Positions 53,769 through 62,640 of a DNA stretch of 64,000 nt are shown piece by piece (the stretch's first letter is position 1; each line of letters begins with the position of its first letter). The position numbers and the translations under genes are program-made. Source of the DNA: Caulobacter vibrioides (lineage in GTDB: Bacteria; Pseudomonadota; Alphaproteobacteria; Caulobacterales; Caulobacteraceae); assembly GCF_002858865.1 (NCBI RefSeq), contig NZ_PJRR01000007.1, positions 62,001 to 126,000 of the forward strand, written 5' to 3'. The notes under the pieces were generated by a model. That model was not told where the DNA came from. It did no database searches and saw only the letters and a list, made by a program, of their open reading frames with translations.

Positions 53769-54090
53769 GAATCCCCGTGAAATGGAGTACCGCCTGTTCG
53801 GGCAGGTGACGCGCGCCCTGATGGATGCGTCGCAGGCCCCGGCGGACGACATCGCCACGCGGATCGATGCGTTGGACTGGAACCGCAAGGTCTGGTCCGC
53901 GCTCGCGACCGACTGCGCGCTTCCTGAGAACCAGCTCCCGATGGAGCTGCGCGCCAGCATCATTTCGCTGAGCCTCTGGGTGGGGCGTCACTCCAGTGCG
54001 GTCATGCGCAAGGAGGAGGATTTTGAGCCCCTCATCGAGATCAATCGCATGATCATGCAGGGGCTGGCTGGCCGCGCCGACGCGGCCTGA
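53728..54090 (+). CDS. flaF: FlaF: flagellin synthesis/secretion chaperone
   Basis: The 120-aa helical protein begins [23 protein letters not shown] and includes [38 protein letters not shown], both hallmarks of FlaF. It acts with FlbT and is needed for flagellin synthesis and export. Its first 41 bases lie inside flbT in another frame. Confidence 0.93.
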
Positions 54091-54144
54091 TTCTGCCTTT
54101 CGGGCAAGGCTGTATGTCTTGCCCAGTCATTCTGGAAAAAGCTG

Positions 54145-54185
54145 CCGCCCGGCGAATTTTGCATTCGCCGGGCGGTTTTGTTTTT
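54145..54185 (+). terminator. Strong terminator after flbT-flaF
   Basis: A 12-bp perfect stem (54145-54156 with 54164-54175) with a 7-base loop is followed by TTTTGTTTTT. It ends the flbT-flaF transcript just before the first flagellin promoter. Confidence 0.9.
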
Positions 54186-54251
54186 GGCCGATAGCCCCCA
54201 AAAAGATCAGCAAAAACAAATAGATATTTTTCCTCGATTTTGGCGCGGGGC

Positions 54252-54266
54252 TGGCCCGCCGCTTGC
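54252..54266 (+). promoter_or_regulatory. Sigma-54 promoter of the first flagellin gene
   Basis: TGGCCCG-CCGC-TTGC is a textbook -24/-12 element. It lies 71 bases before the flagellin start, as expected for class IV Caulobacter flagellin genes activated by FlbD. Confidence 0.88.
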
Positions 54267-54337
54267 GATGGTTCGCGCGGGCAAAACGCCAGCCCGGCAA
54301 TACGCCGGAAAAATCCCACCAAAACGGTAGGTATCAA

Positions 54338-55159
54338 ATGCTGAACTCGATCAACACCAATCCTGGTGCGCTGCTGGCGCTCCAGAACCTGAATTCAACT
54401 AACACGGAGCTCGCCGCCACTCAGGGCCGTATCAACACCGGCAAGAAGGTCGCTAACGCCAAGGACAATGGCGCGATCTGGTCGATGGCCAAGATGCAGA
54501 GCGCGACCGCGTCATCGTTGAACTCCGTGAAGGACTCCCTCCAACGCGGTCAGTCGACGATCGATGTGGCGCTCGCTGCAGGGGACACCATCACCGATCT
54601 GCTCACGAAGATGAAGGAAAAGGCCCTGGCCGCTTCCGACACCTCGCTGAACACCGCCTCGTTCAACGCTCTCAAGGCGGACTTCGAGTCTCTTCGCGAC
54701 CAGCTTCAAAAGGCCGCGACGAACGCGAAGTTCAATGGTGTCAGCCTCGCTGACGGCAGCACCACGAAGTTGTCCTTCCTCGCCAACGAGGATGGCAGCA
54801 ACTTCACGGTGACTGCTCAGACCCTGTCCCTCACGGGCATTGGTCTGACGGCGACCTCGACCTTCACCGACGCCGCTACGGCCAAGACGATGATCGCGAC
54901 GATCACTACCTCGTTGCAGACGGCGACGAACAAGCTGTCGTCCCTGGGTACGTCCTCTGTCGGTCTGGACACGCACCTGACCTTCGTGGGCAAGCTGCAG
55001 GACAGCCTGGACGCCGGTGTGGGCAACCTGGTCGATGCGGATCTGGCCAAAGAAAGCGCCAAGCTCCAGTCGCTGCAAACCAAGCAGCAGCTGGGCGTCC
55101 AGGCGCTCTCGATCGCCAATCAGACGCCGCAGACGATCCTGTCGCTGTTCAAGGGGTGA
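54338..55159 (+). CDS. Flagellin (FljM/N/O type), first copy
   Basis: The ATG at 54338 gives 273 aa starting [19 protein letters not shown]. It has the D0/D1 helices at both ends and a short central region, with no large D2/D3 domains, typical of Caulobacter flagellins. TRUNCATED central domain is normal here. [20 protein letters not shown] helices and the C-terminal [14 protein letters not shown] end match the second copy. Its central region is rich in Ser/Thr, the likely glycosylation targets of FlmG. No cysteine is present. Confidence 0.93.
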
Positions 55160-55167
55160 CCCCGATA

Positions 55168-55205
55168 CGCCGGACGGCTGTCAAAAGCCGTCCGGCGCCT
55201 CTTTC
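55168..55205 (+). terminator. Terminator after the first flagellin gene
   Basis: A 12-bp perfect stem (55168-55179 with 55186-55197) and a six-base loop are followed by CCTCTTT. A second, imperfect hairpin lies at 55253-55279. Confidence 0.8.
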
Positions 55206-55347
55206 CTGCTGGGTGCGCAGATAGTGCCCGGCAACAATTTCCCATGGCGAAAGGCTCTCGGCAGAAATTGCCGGGAGCCTTCGTCGTTAATGGAACTATA
55301 ACGCATATTTTTCAGTGATTTAGCGCAGCTTTGCTGGTGGGCAGAAT

Positions 55348-55362
55348 TGGCCCGGCAATTGC
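55348..55362 (+). promoter_or_regulatory. Sigma-54 promoter of the second flagellin gene
   Basis: TGGCCCG-GCAA-TTGC matches the -24/-12 consensus and lies 73 bases before the second flagellin start, almost the same distance as in the first copy. Confidence 0.88.
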
Positions 55363-55435
55363 TTCAGGTCCTACCGAGCAAAATGCTCCCGGCAGCCAAA
55401 ATGGCGTCGGACACCTTGAAAAGGACTCTTTCGTT

Positions 55436-56257
55436 ATGGCGCTGAACAGCATCAATACGAACGCGGGCGCGATGATCGCCCTGCAAAATCTGAATGGCAC
55501 GAATTCCGAGCTGACGACCGTTCAGCAGCGGATCAATACCGGCAAGAAGATCGCCAGCGCCAAGGACAATGGCGCCATCTGGGCGACCGCCAAGAACCAG
55601 TCGGCCACCGCCGCCAGCATGAACGCCGTGAAGGACTCGCTGCAACGCGGCCAGTCGACGATCGACGTCGCGCTCGCCGCCGGCGACACCATCACCGACC
55701 TGCTCGGCAAGATGAAGGAAAAGGCCCTGGCCGCTTCCGACACCTCGCTGAACACCGCCTCGTTCAACGCCCTGAAGTCGGACTTCGACTCGCTGCGTGA
55801 CCAAATCGAAAAGGCCGCGACGAACGCCAAGTTCAACGGTGTCAGCATCGCGGACGGTTCGACCACCAAGCTGACCTTCCTGGCCAACTCGGACGGCAGC
55901 GGCTTCACGGTCAACGCCAAGACCATCTCCCTGGCGGGTATCGGTCTGACGACCACCTCGACCTTCACCACGGCCGCCGCCGCCAAGACGATGATCGGCA
56001 CCATCGACACGGCGCTGCAGACGGCGACCAACAAGCTGGCCTCGCTGGGCACCAGCTCGGTCGGTCTGGACACTCACCTGACCTTCGTCGGCAAGCTGCA
56101 AGACAGCCTGGACGCGGGTGTGGGCAACCTGGTGGACGCCGACCTCGCCAAGGAAAGCGCCAAGCTGCAGTCGCTGCAAACCAAGCAGCAGCTGGGCGTC
56201 CAGGCGCTGTCGATCGCCAACCAGTCTTCGTCCTCGATCCTGAGCCTGTTCCGTTAA
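55436..56257 (+). CDS. Flagellin (FljM/N/O type), second copy
   Basis: The ATG at 55436 gives 273 aa, the same length as the first copy. Large blocks of protein and DNA are the same (e.g. [23 protein letters not shown] and [20 protein letters not shown]). Differences cluster in the first ~60 residues and the central ~150-200 region ([15 protein letters not shown]). C. crescentus has three such genes at the matching locus; only two are here. It carries its own sigma-54 promoter. Confidence 0.93.
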   Translation: MALNSINTNAGAMIALQNLNGTNSELTTVQQRINTGKKIASAKDNGAIWATAKNQSATAASMNAVKDSLQRGQSTIDVALAAGDTITDLLGKMKEKALAASDTSLNTASFNALKSDFDSLRDQIEKAATNAKFNGVSIADGSTTKLTFLANSDGSGFTVNAKTISLAGIGLTTTSTFTTAAAAKTMIGTIDTALQTATNKLASLGTSSVGLDTHLTFVGKLQDSLDAGVGNLVDADLAKESAKLQSLQTKQQLGVQALSIANQSSSSILSLFR

Positions 56258-56268
56258 GGGGCAGGGAC

Positions 56269-56294
56269 GGGGGCGAGTCGTCTGGTTCGCCCCC
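56269..56294 (+). terminator. Weak terminator after the second flagellin gene
   Basis: An 8-bp GC-rich stem (56269-56276 with 56287-56294) with a 10-base loop. There is no T-run, so termination is uncertain and flaG may be read through. Confidence 0.5.
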
Positions 56295-56333
56295 GCCTTC
56301 TCCGGTTCGGTTGCGGGATCTTCCTCAACAGAA

Positions 56334-56360
56334 AAGGAGGGCCGACCGATAAACGTCGGC
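56334..56360 (+). promoter_or_regulatory. Distant Shine-Dalgarno plus hairpin before flaG
   Basis: A full AAGGAGG (56334-56340) lies 29 bases before the flaG ATG, too far for normal initiation. A hairpin (GCCGAC 56341-56346 with GTCGGC 56355-56360) fills the gap and would bring it to ~9 bases. No better Shine-Dalgarno is nearer. Confidence 0.45.
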
Positions 56361-56369
56361 GTTTGAAAA

Positions 56370-56738
56370 ATGGAACCTAAAGCCGCACTGTCGGCCATCA
56401 GAGACTTTATAGCCCCTGTCGCGCCGTCGAACGCCCCGGACCTCTCCGAGGGCGCTAAGGTCGTTGTGGGTCAGCCCGAGAAGGCTGTTGAGGCCGAGAC
56501 GGCGCTCAAGGCCGAGCGTCAGCTAGCCGCCGAGCCTGAGAAGCCCGTCGATAACGGTCCCCAGCCGGGCGATCTGCGCCTGGTGATCGAGCATGACGAC
56601 GCCTCGGGCGCCTATGTCTACAAGACCGTGGATCGTCGCACGGGCGAGACGCTTCAGCAGTTTCCCCGCGAAGAAATCCTGAAGATGCGTGACGGCCCAG
56701 ACTACGAGAGCGGAGACGTGTTCGACGGGCAGGCTTAG
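56370..56738 (+). CDS. flaG: FlaG family flagellar protein
   Basis: The 122-aa protein has a low-complexity N-terminal half rich in Ala, Glu and Lys and a conserved C-terminal FlaG domain (DLRLVIEHDDASGAYVYKTVDRRTGETLQQFPREEILKMRD). FlaG influences filament length in other bacteria. It lies between the second flagellin and the divergent flagellin, as in the Caulobacter flagellin locus. Confidence 0.9.
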   Translation: MEPKAALSAIRDFIAPVAPSNAPDLSEGAKVVVGQPEKAVEAETALKAERQLAAEPEKPVDNGPQPGDLRLVIEHDDASGAYVYKTVDRRTGETLQQFPREEILKMRDGPDYESGDVFDGQA

Positions 56739-56764
56739 GGCCGTTTGGCCGGCCGCTCGCCCCG

Positions 56765-56787
56765 ACCCGCGACCGCCTGTCGCGGGT
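56765..56787 (+). terminator. Terminator-like hairpin after flaG
   Basis: A 9-bp stem (56765-56773 with 56779-56787) with a five-base loop, followed by GTTAAG. The T-run is short, so confidence is moderate. Confidence 0.5.
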
Positions 56788-56795
56788 GTTAAGAG

Positions 56796-56821
56796 TTATG
56801 GTTTATAAGCGTTAACCATAA
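56796..56821. promoter_or_regulatory. AT-rich inverted repeat with CtrA half-site, upstream of divergent flagellin
   Basis: TTATGGTT (56796-56803) and AACCATAA (56814-56821) form an 8-bp inverted repeat with a 10-base spacer. The right arm contains TTAACCAT (56812-56819), a CtrA half-site; the left arm approximates its mirror. It lies ~96 bases before the flagellin start, which has no visible sigma-54 element. Confidence 0.5.
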
Positions 56822-56917
56822 TCTTACTTTCTGAGACCAATCTCGGCTGCGATTTGATCGCACGCCGAATCGCGCGCGATCGCAACCAACGGCAAAATCG
56901 CCGATCGGAGGCCGCGC

Positions 56918-57754
56918 ATGGCGCTTAGCGTCAACACGAACCAGCCCGCGCTGATCGCGCTGCAGAATCTCAACCGCACCAACGACGACATGCAGGCGGT
57001 GCAAACCCGTATCAATACGGGTGAAGCCATCTCGACGGCCAAGGACAACGCCGCCGTCTGGTCGATCGCCCAGGCGCAGCGCGCCGATATGAGCGCTCTG
57101 GGCGCCGTGAAGATGAGCCTGGATCGGGCGACATCGATCGCGGACGTGGCCCTGGCCGCAGGGGAGTCGGTTTCGGATCTCCTGAAGCTGATGCGCGAGA
57201 AGGTGGTCGCCGCCAAGGACACCTCGCTGACCACGACGTCGCGTCAGGCCTTGAACGCAGACTTCCAGGGTCTGATCAAGAACCTGAATCAGGTGCTCAG
57301 GAGCGCAACGTTCGACGGCGCCAATCTGCTCGACGGCAGCCAGGCCGCCGACATGAGCTTCCTCGCCGACGCGGATGCGGGGCAGGCGATCACCCTGACC
57401 CTGCAAAACCTGTCGCTGGGCGGTACGATCAACACCCTGACCGCCACCGACGACATCCTGGACCCGGTCAACGCCGCCGGCGTGCTCACGCGCCTCGACG
57501 CGACGCTGAGCGCCGTGAACCAGGCCGTCGGCAACATCGGCACCCAGGCCAAGCAGATCGACGCGCACAATACCTTCGTGGCCAAGCTGAACGACGTGCT
57601 TGAGACCGGCGTCGGTAATCTGGTGGACGCCGATCTCGCCAAGGAGAGCGCCCGGCTCCAGGCCTTGCAGGTCAAGCAGCAACTGGGCGCCCAGGCCCTG
57701 TCGATCGCCAACGGCGCCCCGCAGATCATCCTGTCTCTGTTCAAGGGCGGGTAA
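56918..57754 (+). CDS. Divergent flagellin (FljJ-like)
   Basis: The 278-aa protein keeps flagellin ends (SVNTNQPALIALQNLNRTN and ESARLQALQVKQQLGAQALSIA), but the middle differs strongly from the two tandem copies (e.g. NLNQVLRSATFDGANLLDG). It resembles the minor flagellins placed near the hook in Caulobacter, such as FljJ. It lacks a sigma-54 box and instead has an AT-rich inverted repeat with a CtrA half-site, suggesting earlier or separate expression. A GGAGG-type Shine-Dalgarno (CGGAGG) is present. Confidence 0.88.
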   Translation: MALSVNTNQPALIALQNLNRTNDDMQAVQTRINTGEAISTAKDNAAVWSIAQAQRADMSALGAVKMSLDRATSIADVALAAGESVSDLLKLMREKVVAAKDTSLTTTSRQALNADFQGLIKNLNQVLRSATFDGANLLDGSQAADMSFLADADAGQAITLTLQNLSLGGTINTLTATDDILDPVNAAGVLTRLDATLSAVNQAVGNIGTQAKQIDAHNTFVAKLNDVLETGVGNLVDADLAKESARLQALQVKQQLGAQALSIANGAPQIILSLFKGG

Positions 57755-57819
57755 GGCTAGGTCCCGTCGCGCCCAGGGGCTAAGCTGCCGCTGGGCGAAC
57801 CGGGGATTCGGCTACGGGC

Positions 57820-58374
57820 ATGATCGAGCTGCGAGACTTGTTGGACGAGGACGAAGCGGTTCTCTTTCAGTGGCGGTCCGAACCCGAGGTCGACCGCTGG
57901 ATGTCGGATGCCGATCTTCCGAGCCGAGAGGCGCACGCCGTCTGGTTCCAAGCACTGCGTGGCGATCCCGACATGCGGGGCTGGATGATCACCCGAGGCG
58001 GAGCCCCCATGGGCCTTCTCACGCTCACCGGGCTGACCAGTCATCATCGTCGCGCCAGCTGGAACTGGTTTCTGGGCTCGGCCGAGGCGCGAGGCAGGGG
58101 GGTCGGTCGCGCCGCTCAGGTCCTGGGCCTGGATCGCGCCTTCCTGGAGCTGGGTCTGCACAAGGTGTTCGCCGAGGTGATGGCCGACAATGACGCGGCT
58201 CTGAAGGCGCAATCGGCCGCCGGTTTCCGTCGCGAAGGCTACCTGCGCGGCCATGTTCTGAAGGACGGTCGGCCGCGTGACGTGGTGCTGCTTGGCATCC
58301 TCGCCTCCGAATGGTCCGAACTGCGCGAAGTGGCGCGTCGCGCACTGTCGGACGCGCACCTTATCGCCGCTTAA
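57820..58374 (+). CDS. PseH-like GNAT acetyltransferase (second copy)
   Basis: The 184-aa GNAT protein has IELRDLLDEDEAVLFQWRSEPEVDRWM, the acetyl-CoA loop SAEARGRGVGRAAQVLGLD and a late VMADNDAALKAQSAAGFRREG. It is a distant relative of the protein at 50612, with the same PseH layout. Both could take part in making pseudaminic acid or a variant sugar. It lies between the divergent flagellin and flaEY. It was probably not made by recent duplication because the two differ strongly. Confidence 0.8.
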   Translation: MIELRDLLDEDEAVLFQWRSEPEVDRWMSDADLPSREAHAVWFQALRGDPDMRGWMITRGGAPMGLLTLTGLTSHHRRASWNWFLGSAEARGRGVGRAAQVLGLDRAFLELGLHKVFAEVMADNDAALKAQSAAGFRREGYLRGHVLKDGRPRDVVLLGILASEWSELREVARRALSDAHLIAA

Positions 58375-58453
58375 TCTCAAGCCTTAACGAGTCGTCAGCG
58401 ATCCTGCGGCAAGGGTATGACCGGGGAGATTCGCGCCCCGGTCGGGACTCGCC

Positions 58454-61318
58454 GTGATCACTTTCGATTCCAGCGCGCTGCTCAGCTACTATCAGGCCCG
58501 TACGGGCCTGACGGGCGCTGGCGCGTCTGGTGTCTCGGCCTCTCCGTCGCGATCCAAAGCCGTCGTGCCCAACGCGCCCTGGCTGAGCAACACCTCGCCG
58601 CCGGCCAGCGATCTCGTCCGAACCGCTCTGGCCGGCCGAAAGTTCATCGACGAGGGCGCCAACACATCGAGCCTGAAGGGCGTCAGCGCAGACTACAAGA
58701 AGCTGTTCGCCACCTATCAGGCGCTCAACACCCTTTCGGCCTTGGCGACGCGCGCCGGCGAGAAGGGGGTGACCGACGGCGAGGTTTCCCGCTTGCAGAC
58801 GGCCTTGAGCAAGGGCCTCGGCGAGATCAGCGGCTATGTCCAGAACCTGTCGCTAGACCAGATGCGCCTTACGACCGGCGCGGTCATGACCAGCGACAAG
58901 GGCACGGTCGGCGTGCCGAAAGCCACCTACAGCTACACGACCGATACGCTTTACACCGGCCAGTTCGACGACGAGATCCCCCGGTTCAAGGGCAATGTCT
59001 CGTTCGACATCTCGGTGAAGAGCTTCGGGGTCACCTCGAGCGTCACCATGGACCTGTCCGAGATGGGCGCGACGCCCCGGACCATGTCCAATGTCGTCAG
59101 CTATATGAACGGCAAGATGAAGGCGGCTGGGTTCAACACCGACTTCTCGGTTCAGCGGACGGTGGGTCAGGAGCGCACCGTACAGGTCAACGGCAAGCCG
59201 GTGAAGCTGCCGGCCACCGGGGATGACTTTGCGCTTCGGGTCAACGGCGACTCTGTCGAGCAACTGACCTTCAGCGCGCCGACGACGGCGCCGGCGGTTT
59301 ATGTCACGACCCGAGCTGGCGATCCGGATCCCGACAAGAAGGCCGAGACCGACGATGGCGTGTTCGAGACCACGCTGACCAAGTACAGCGCCGCCGGAGC
59401 CGCCGGTGGGCCTGGCGCGGGAGCGCCCGGCGGCAAGGTCTTCAGCGAGACGCTTCAAGGCACCATTTCCAGTGTCCGCAAGTCGGTCACCGGCGCGGAC
59501 GGCTCGGTCTACATGCTTGCCGATGTGTCGACCGCCGTCGACGGCAAGACGGATATCAACGGCCAGCCGATCAAGGGCGAGAGCGATGTCGCCCTGCTCA
59601 AGTACGACAGCGCGGGTCATCTTCTCTACGCGCGTTCGCTGGGCGCCACCGACAACGCCAGCGGCCTGTCGCTGGCTGTCGCCAGTGACGGTAGCGTCGC
59701 CGTGGCGGGTTCGGTCAGCGGCAGGCTGCAAGGCGCGGTCAATGGGCCGATCAACAACAGCGACAGTTCGAGCACCACCGACAGCTTCGTGACCCGCTAC
59801 GACGCTAAGGGCGACGAGCAGTGGACAGTGCGTCGCGGCGGTCTGCAGGAAGACGAGGCCACGGCCCTGGCGTTCGGCGCCAACGGCGTCCTCTATGTTG
59901 GCGGTCGCAGTAAGTCTGATCTGCCAGGCTCGGTGGGGACGGACCCCTCCGGCGGCTGGGACGCCTATCTCTCGGCCTTTGCGACCGACGGCAACGGCCA
60001 ACCCAAGGCGCTGTTCACCCAAAAGTTCGGCACCGCCGAGAACGACTCTGTGTCGGATATTGTCGTCAACGGTTCGCAGGTCATCGTCGGGTCCAAGGAG
60101 AACGGCCAAGCGATGCTGCGCAGCTTCGAAGTCACCCCATCGGTGGTGACCGAGAATGTGACCAAGCTGAACCAGTACGGCGCCTATGAAAGCGTGCCTG
60201 TCACCTACACCAAGACCGCGACCCTCACCGCCGGCGCGACCCGTGATCTGGGCTCGCTGAAGGGGGGCGAGATCGCCGGCCTGAAGATCGATGGCGGCCA
60301 GCTCTATGTCGGCGGCTACACGGCCAACAATTTGATGTCTATCGGGGGCGCGACGACCGCGCCGTCGGGCGGCATGGACGGCTTTGTCGGCCGGATGTCG
60401 CTCGACATCTCCGACACCAGCGACGACACGCTCACCTACTACGGCGGAACCGGCGACGACACGGTGACGGGTTTCGCGGTCTCCAACGGCACGGCCTGGC
60501 TGGTCGGCGCGGCCGGCAAGAACCTGGACGGCGAAGAGACGGTCGGGACCAAGGACGGCTATGTCGCCCAGGTCAATGTCGGCACCGGCGCCGTTGACTG
60601 GAGCCAGCGCGTCACCGGCAAGGACGGCTACGCCACGCCGACCTCCGTTGCGGTCTCGTCGTCCGGCGCTTCGGCCCTGGACGCTTTTGGCCTGCCTGGC
60701 GGGACGATGGATTTCAGCCAGTCCAACCGCATCGTGTCGGCTACGGCGGCGCGGGCCGGCGACACCTTCCAGATCCGCACGCGTGAGCGCGGCGCGCTGA
60801 CGACGGTCACGATCGACGCCAACGACACGCTCGAGACCCTGGCCGACAAGATCAAACGCGCGTCTGGCTTCCGCGCCAAGGTCGAGACCGCCACGAACGG
60901 CAACAGTCGCGTCCTGAAGATCAGTCCCGCCTCCAATAACGCCACGATCGAAATCATGCCCGGCAAGGGCGGAACCGACGTCCTGCGCTCGCTGGGCATA
61001 GCCGGCGGCGTGGTGCGCGCGACCAAGACCGAGGATGGCAAGACTGTTTCAGCGGACGGCAGCGGTCCCGTCTATGGGCTGCAATTGCCGCCTGAGCTGG
61101 ACCTGACGACCGAAGCAGGACGCAAGAACGCCAACATGGTCATTACGCGGGCCATGTCGCAGGTTCGCACGGCCTATCGCGAGATCGCCGACACGGCGCT
61201 GGGCATCAAGAACGACGGGACGACCGGTTCGGGCAAGACCGGCGGTACGGTTCCGGCCTATCTGAAGAACCAGGTCGCCAACTATCAAGCTGCGCTCAAT
61301 CGCCTGACGGGCGGCTAA
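58454..61318 (+). CDS. flaEY: FlaEY-type flagellar protein with propeller-like repeats
   Basis: The GTG start at 58454 gives 954 aa, close to Caulobacter FlaEY. It has no classical signal peptide. Residues ~1-150 are helical and Ala/Ser-rich. Residues ~330-770 hold beta-propeller-like repeats with a Ser-X-Asp-X-Phe/Tyr theme (e.g. LLKYDSAGHLLYARSLGATDNASGLSLAVASDGSVAVAGS). Residues ~770-860 resemble the flagellar hook IN motif of hook-associated proteins (TFQIRTRERGALTTVTIDANDTLETLADKI). FlaEY affects flagellin gene expression and filament assembly. The hook-IN segment suggests it contacts the filament or hook; the naming rests on locus and size. Confidence 0.7.
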   Translation: MITFDSSALLSYYQARTGLTGAGASGVSASPSRSKAVVPNAPWLSNTSPPASDLVRTALAGRKFIDEGANTSSLKGVSADYKKLFATYQALNTLSALATRAGEKGVTDGEVSRLQTALSKGLGEISGYVQNLSLDQMRLTTGAVMTSDKGTVGVPKATYSYTTDTLYTGQFDDEIPRFKGNVSFDISVKSFGVTSSVTMDLSEMGATPRTMSNVVSYMNGKMKAAGFNTDFSVQRTVGQERTVQVNGKPVKLPATGDDFALRVNGDSVEQLTFSAPTTAPAVYVTTRAGDPDPDKKAETDDGVFETTLTKYSAAGAAGGPGAGAPGGKVFSETLQGTISSVRKSVTGADGSVYMLADVSTAVDGKTDINGQPIKGESDVALLKYDSAGHLLYARSLGATDNASGLSLAVASDGSVAVAGSVSGRLQGAVNGPINNSDSSSTTDSFVTRYDAKGDEQWTVRRGGLQEDEATALAFGANGVLYVGGRSKSDLPGSVGTDPSGGWDAYLSAFATDGNGQPKALFTQKFGTAENDSVSDIVVNGSQVIVGSKENGQAMLRSFEVTPSVVTENVTKLNQYGAYESVPVTYTKTATLTAGATRDLGSLKGGEIAGLKIDGGQLYVGGYTANNLMSIGGATTAPSGGMDGFVGRMSLDISDTSDDTLTYYGGTGDDTVTGFAVSNGTAWLVGAAGKNLDGEETVGTKDGYVAQVNVGTGAVDWSQRVTGKDGYATPTSVAVSSSGASALDAFGLPGGTMDFSQSNRIVSATAARAGDTFQIRTRERGALTTVTIDANDTLETLADKIKRASGFRAKVETATNGNSRVLKISPASNNATIEIMPGKGGTDVLRSLGIAGGVVRATKTEDGKTVSADGSGPVYGLQLPPELDLTTEAGRKNANMVITRAMSQVRTAYREIADTALGIKNDGTTGSGKTGGTVPAYLKNQVANYQAALNRLTGG

Positions 61319-61379
61319 GCTTACCTTTTCCACGGCCGCCACGCTTGAAAGCGTCATCATCGCGTCGTAGCCAAGTGTC

Positions 61380-62069
61380 ATGGACTTTCTAAAAGATCGA
61401 CGGATCATCCTGGGCGGCGGCGCGGCGCTGGCGCTCGTCGCGGGTCTGGGCATCGCCGTGGCCCTGATGTCGGGTCATGACAAGAAGCCGGCGGAGGACC
61501 CGCCAGCGTCTCGCGCGGGGCTGATCGTCGAGACCGGACGCGCCGACGACACCAAGCTGGATCCGGCCCGTCCGCTGCGCTGCTTCGTGGGCGGCGCCTT
61601 TGTCGGCGAGATCACCCTGGCCGAATGCGCCAAGAAGAACGGGGTCGCCACCGGCGCGCTGGACGTCGGGGTCGACGAGACCGGCGCGCTGGCCGCAGCC
61701 GATCAGGCCGGCATGGTGTTGACCCCGCTGCCGCCGACCCCGACCGACACCGCGCCACCGGTGACGACGCCCACGGCGACCACCGCGCCGGCGACCCCGT
61801 CGTCCGCCTCGGCCAATGCCCCGCTGGCGGCGTGCTGGCGCTATGCCGGCAACGAATGGCGCAGACTCCCGGGCGACATCACCCTGAACGCCTGCGCTCA
61901 GCAGTTGTTCGGCGGTCGGTGTGAAAAGCCGGGCGGCGCGACCTATGGCCGTTGGGGCGAGGAGACGCTGCGTCTGGTCCCGGGCCGCGTCGAGATTTCG
62001 TCGGATAACCGCAGCTTCCACACCGCTTTCGAGCAGGCCGCGAACTGCTCTATCCCGAACGTCGGATAG
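61380..62069 (+). CDS. Single-pass membrane protein of unknown function
   Basis: The 229-aa protein has one N-terminal membrane segment (~10-30, ILGGGAALALVAGLGIAVAL). A low-complexity Thr/Pro/Ala linker (~120-148) joins two Cys-containing parts (LRCFVGGAFVGEITLAECAKKNG and ACWRYAGNEWRRLPGDITLNACAQQLFGGRCEKPGG). The second part has the look of a small domain with paired cysteines, and its outside location is likely. A shorter relative of this pair appears as the next gene's topic, a lipoprotein. Function unknown. Confidence 0.7.
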   Translation: MDFLKDRRIILGGGAALALVAGLGIAVALMSGHDKKPAEDPPASRAGLIVETGRADDTKLDPARPLRCFVGGAFVGEITLAECAKKNGVATGALDVGVDETGALAAADQAGMVLTPLPPTPTDTAPPVTTPTATTAPATPSSASANAPLAACWRYAGNEWRRLPGDITLNACAQQLFGGRCEKPGGATYGRWGEETLRLVPGRVEISSDNRSFHTAFEQAANCSIPNVG

Positions 62070-62086
62070 GTTTATAAGTGTAATCC

Positions 62087-62485
62087 ATGAAGAAGATCGT
62101 CCTCGCCGCCGCTGTCCTCGCCGCTTCGGGCCTCGTGCTCGCCGGCTGTCAAAAGCAGACCAAGGCGCCGTTCGAGTCGGGCGTCTGCTTCCACGTGGCG
62201 ACCAACAAGGACAAGACGCTGCGCTTCAATCCGGTCAGTCGGAACGTGACCCAGTTGGAGGAATGCGCAGCGACGCTTGAGGGTATGCGCATCCGGTTCG
62301 TGCGCCTGGGTCAGTCCAACAACCGCGGCATGGTTGGCGCCTACCAGGGATCCTTCATCTTCCTCGAGAAGGAAGGGATCTATGTGGGTCAGACCTACGA
62401 AGGACCGCGCTTCATGTCGCTCGTGCGCACGGGCGATGGCCGTCTGGCGGTCCCGGGCGCTGTTCGGCGCGTTCCAGCCGAGTAG
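62087..62485 (+). CDS. Small putative lipoprotein, unknown function
   Basis: The 132-aa protein has a clear lipoprotein signal (ASGLVLAGC lipobox, Cys ~20). The remainder is a compact beta-rich domain with two more cysteines (SGVCFHVATNKDKTLRFN, LEECAATLEGMRIRFV). It begins 17 bases after the preceding membrane-protein gene, and both end up in the envelope. Function unknown. Confidence 0.75.
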   Translation: MKKIVLAAAVLAASGLVLAGCQKQTKAPFESGVCFHVATNKDKTLRFNPVSRNVTQLEECAATLEGMRIRFVRLGQSNNRGMVGAYQGSFIFLEKEGIYVGQTYEGPRFMSLVRTGDGRLAVPGAVRRVPAE

Positions 62486-62569
62486 GGCGGCTCCGGAGCG
62501 TTCTTCGATCAGCGTGAAATGGTGATCGGGCTTAAGATCGCTCTAAACTTTTGAAATTGCGCTCTTTTC

Positions 62570-62596
62570 ATCCGATCTGATCGACCCGATCAGATC
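62570..62596. repeat. Perfect 12-bp inverted repeat in the ssb upstream region
   Basis: CCGATCTGATCG (62570-62581) and CGATCAGATCGG (62585-62596) are perfectly inverted with a three-base spacer. There is no T-run after it on either strand, so it is not a plain terminator. It may be an operator or a terminator for the small lipoprotein gene. Confidence 0.6.
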
Positions 62597-62640
62597 GGGC
62601 GCGGTGATCGTCCGTCCACAAGGCTCTTTCTTGCCCACAA

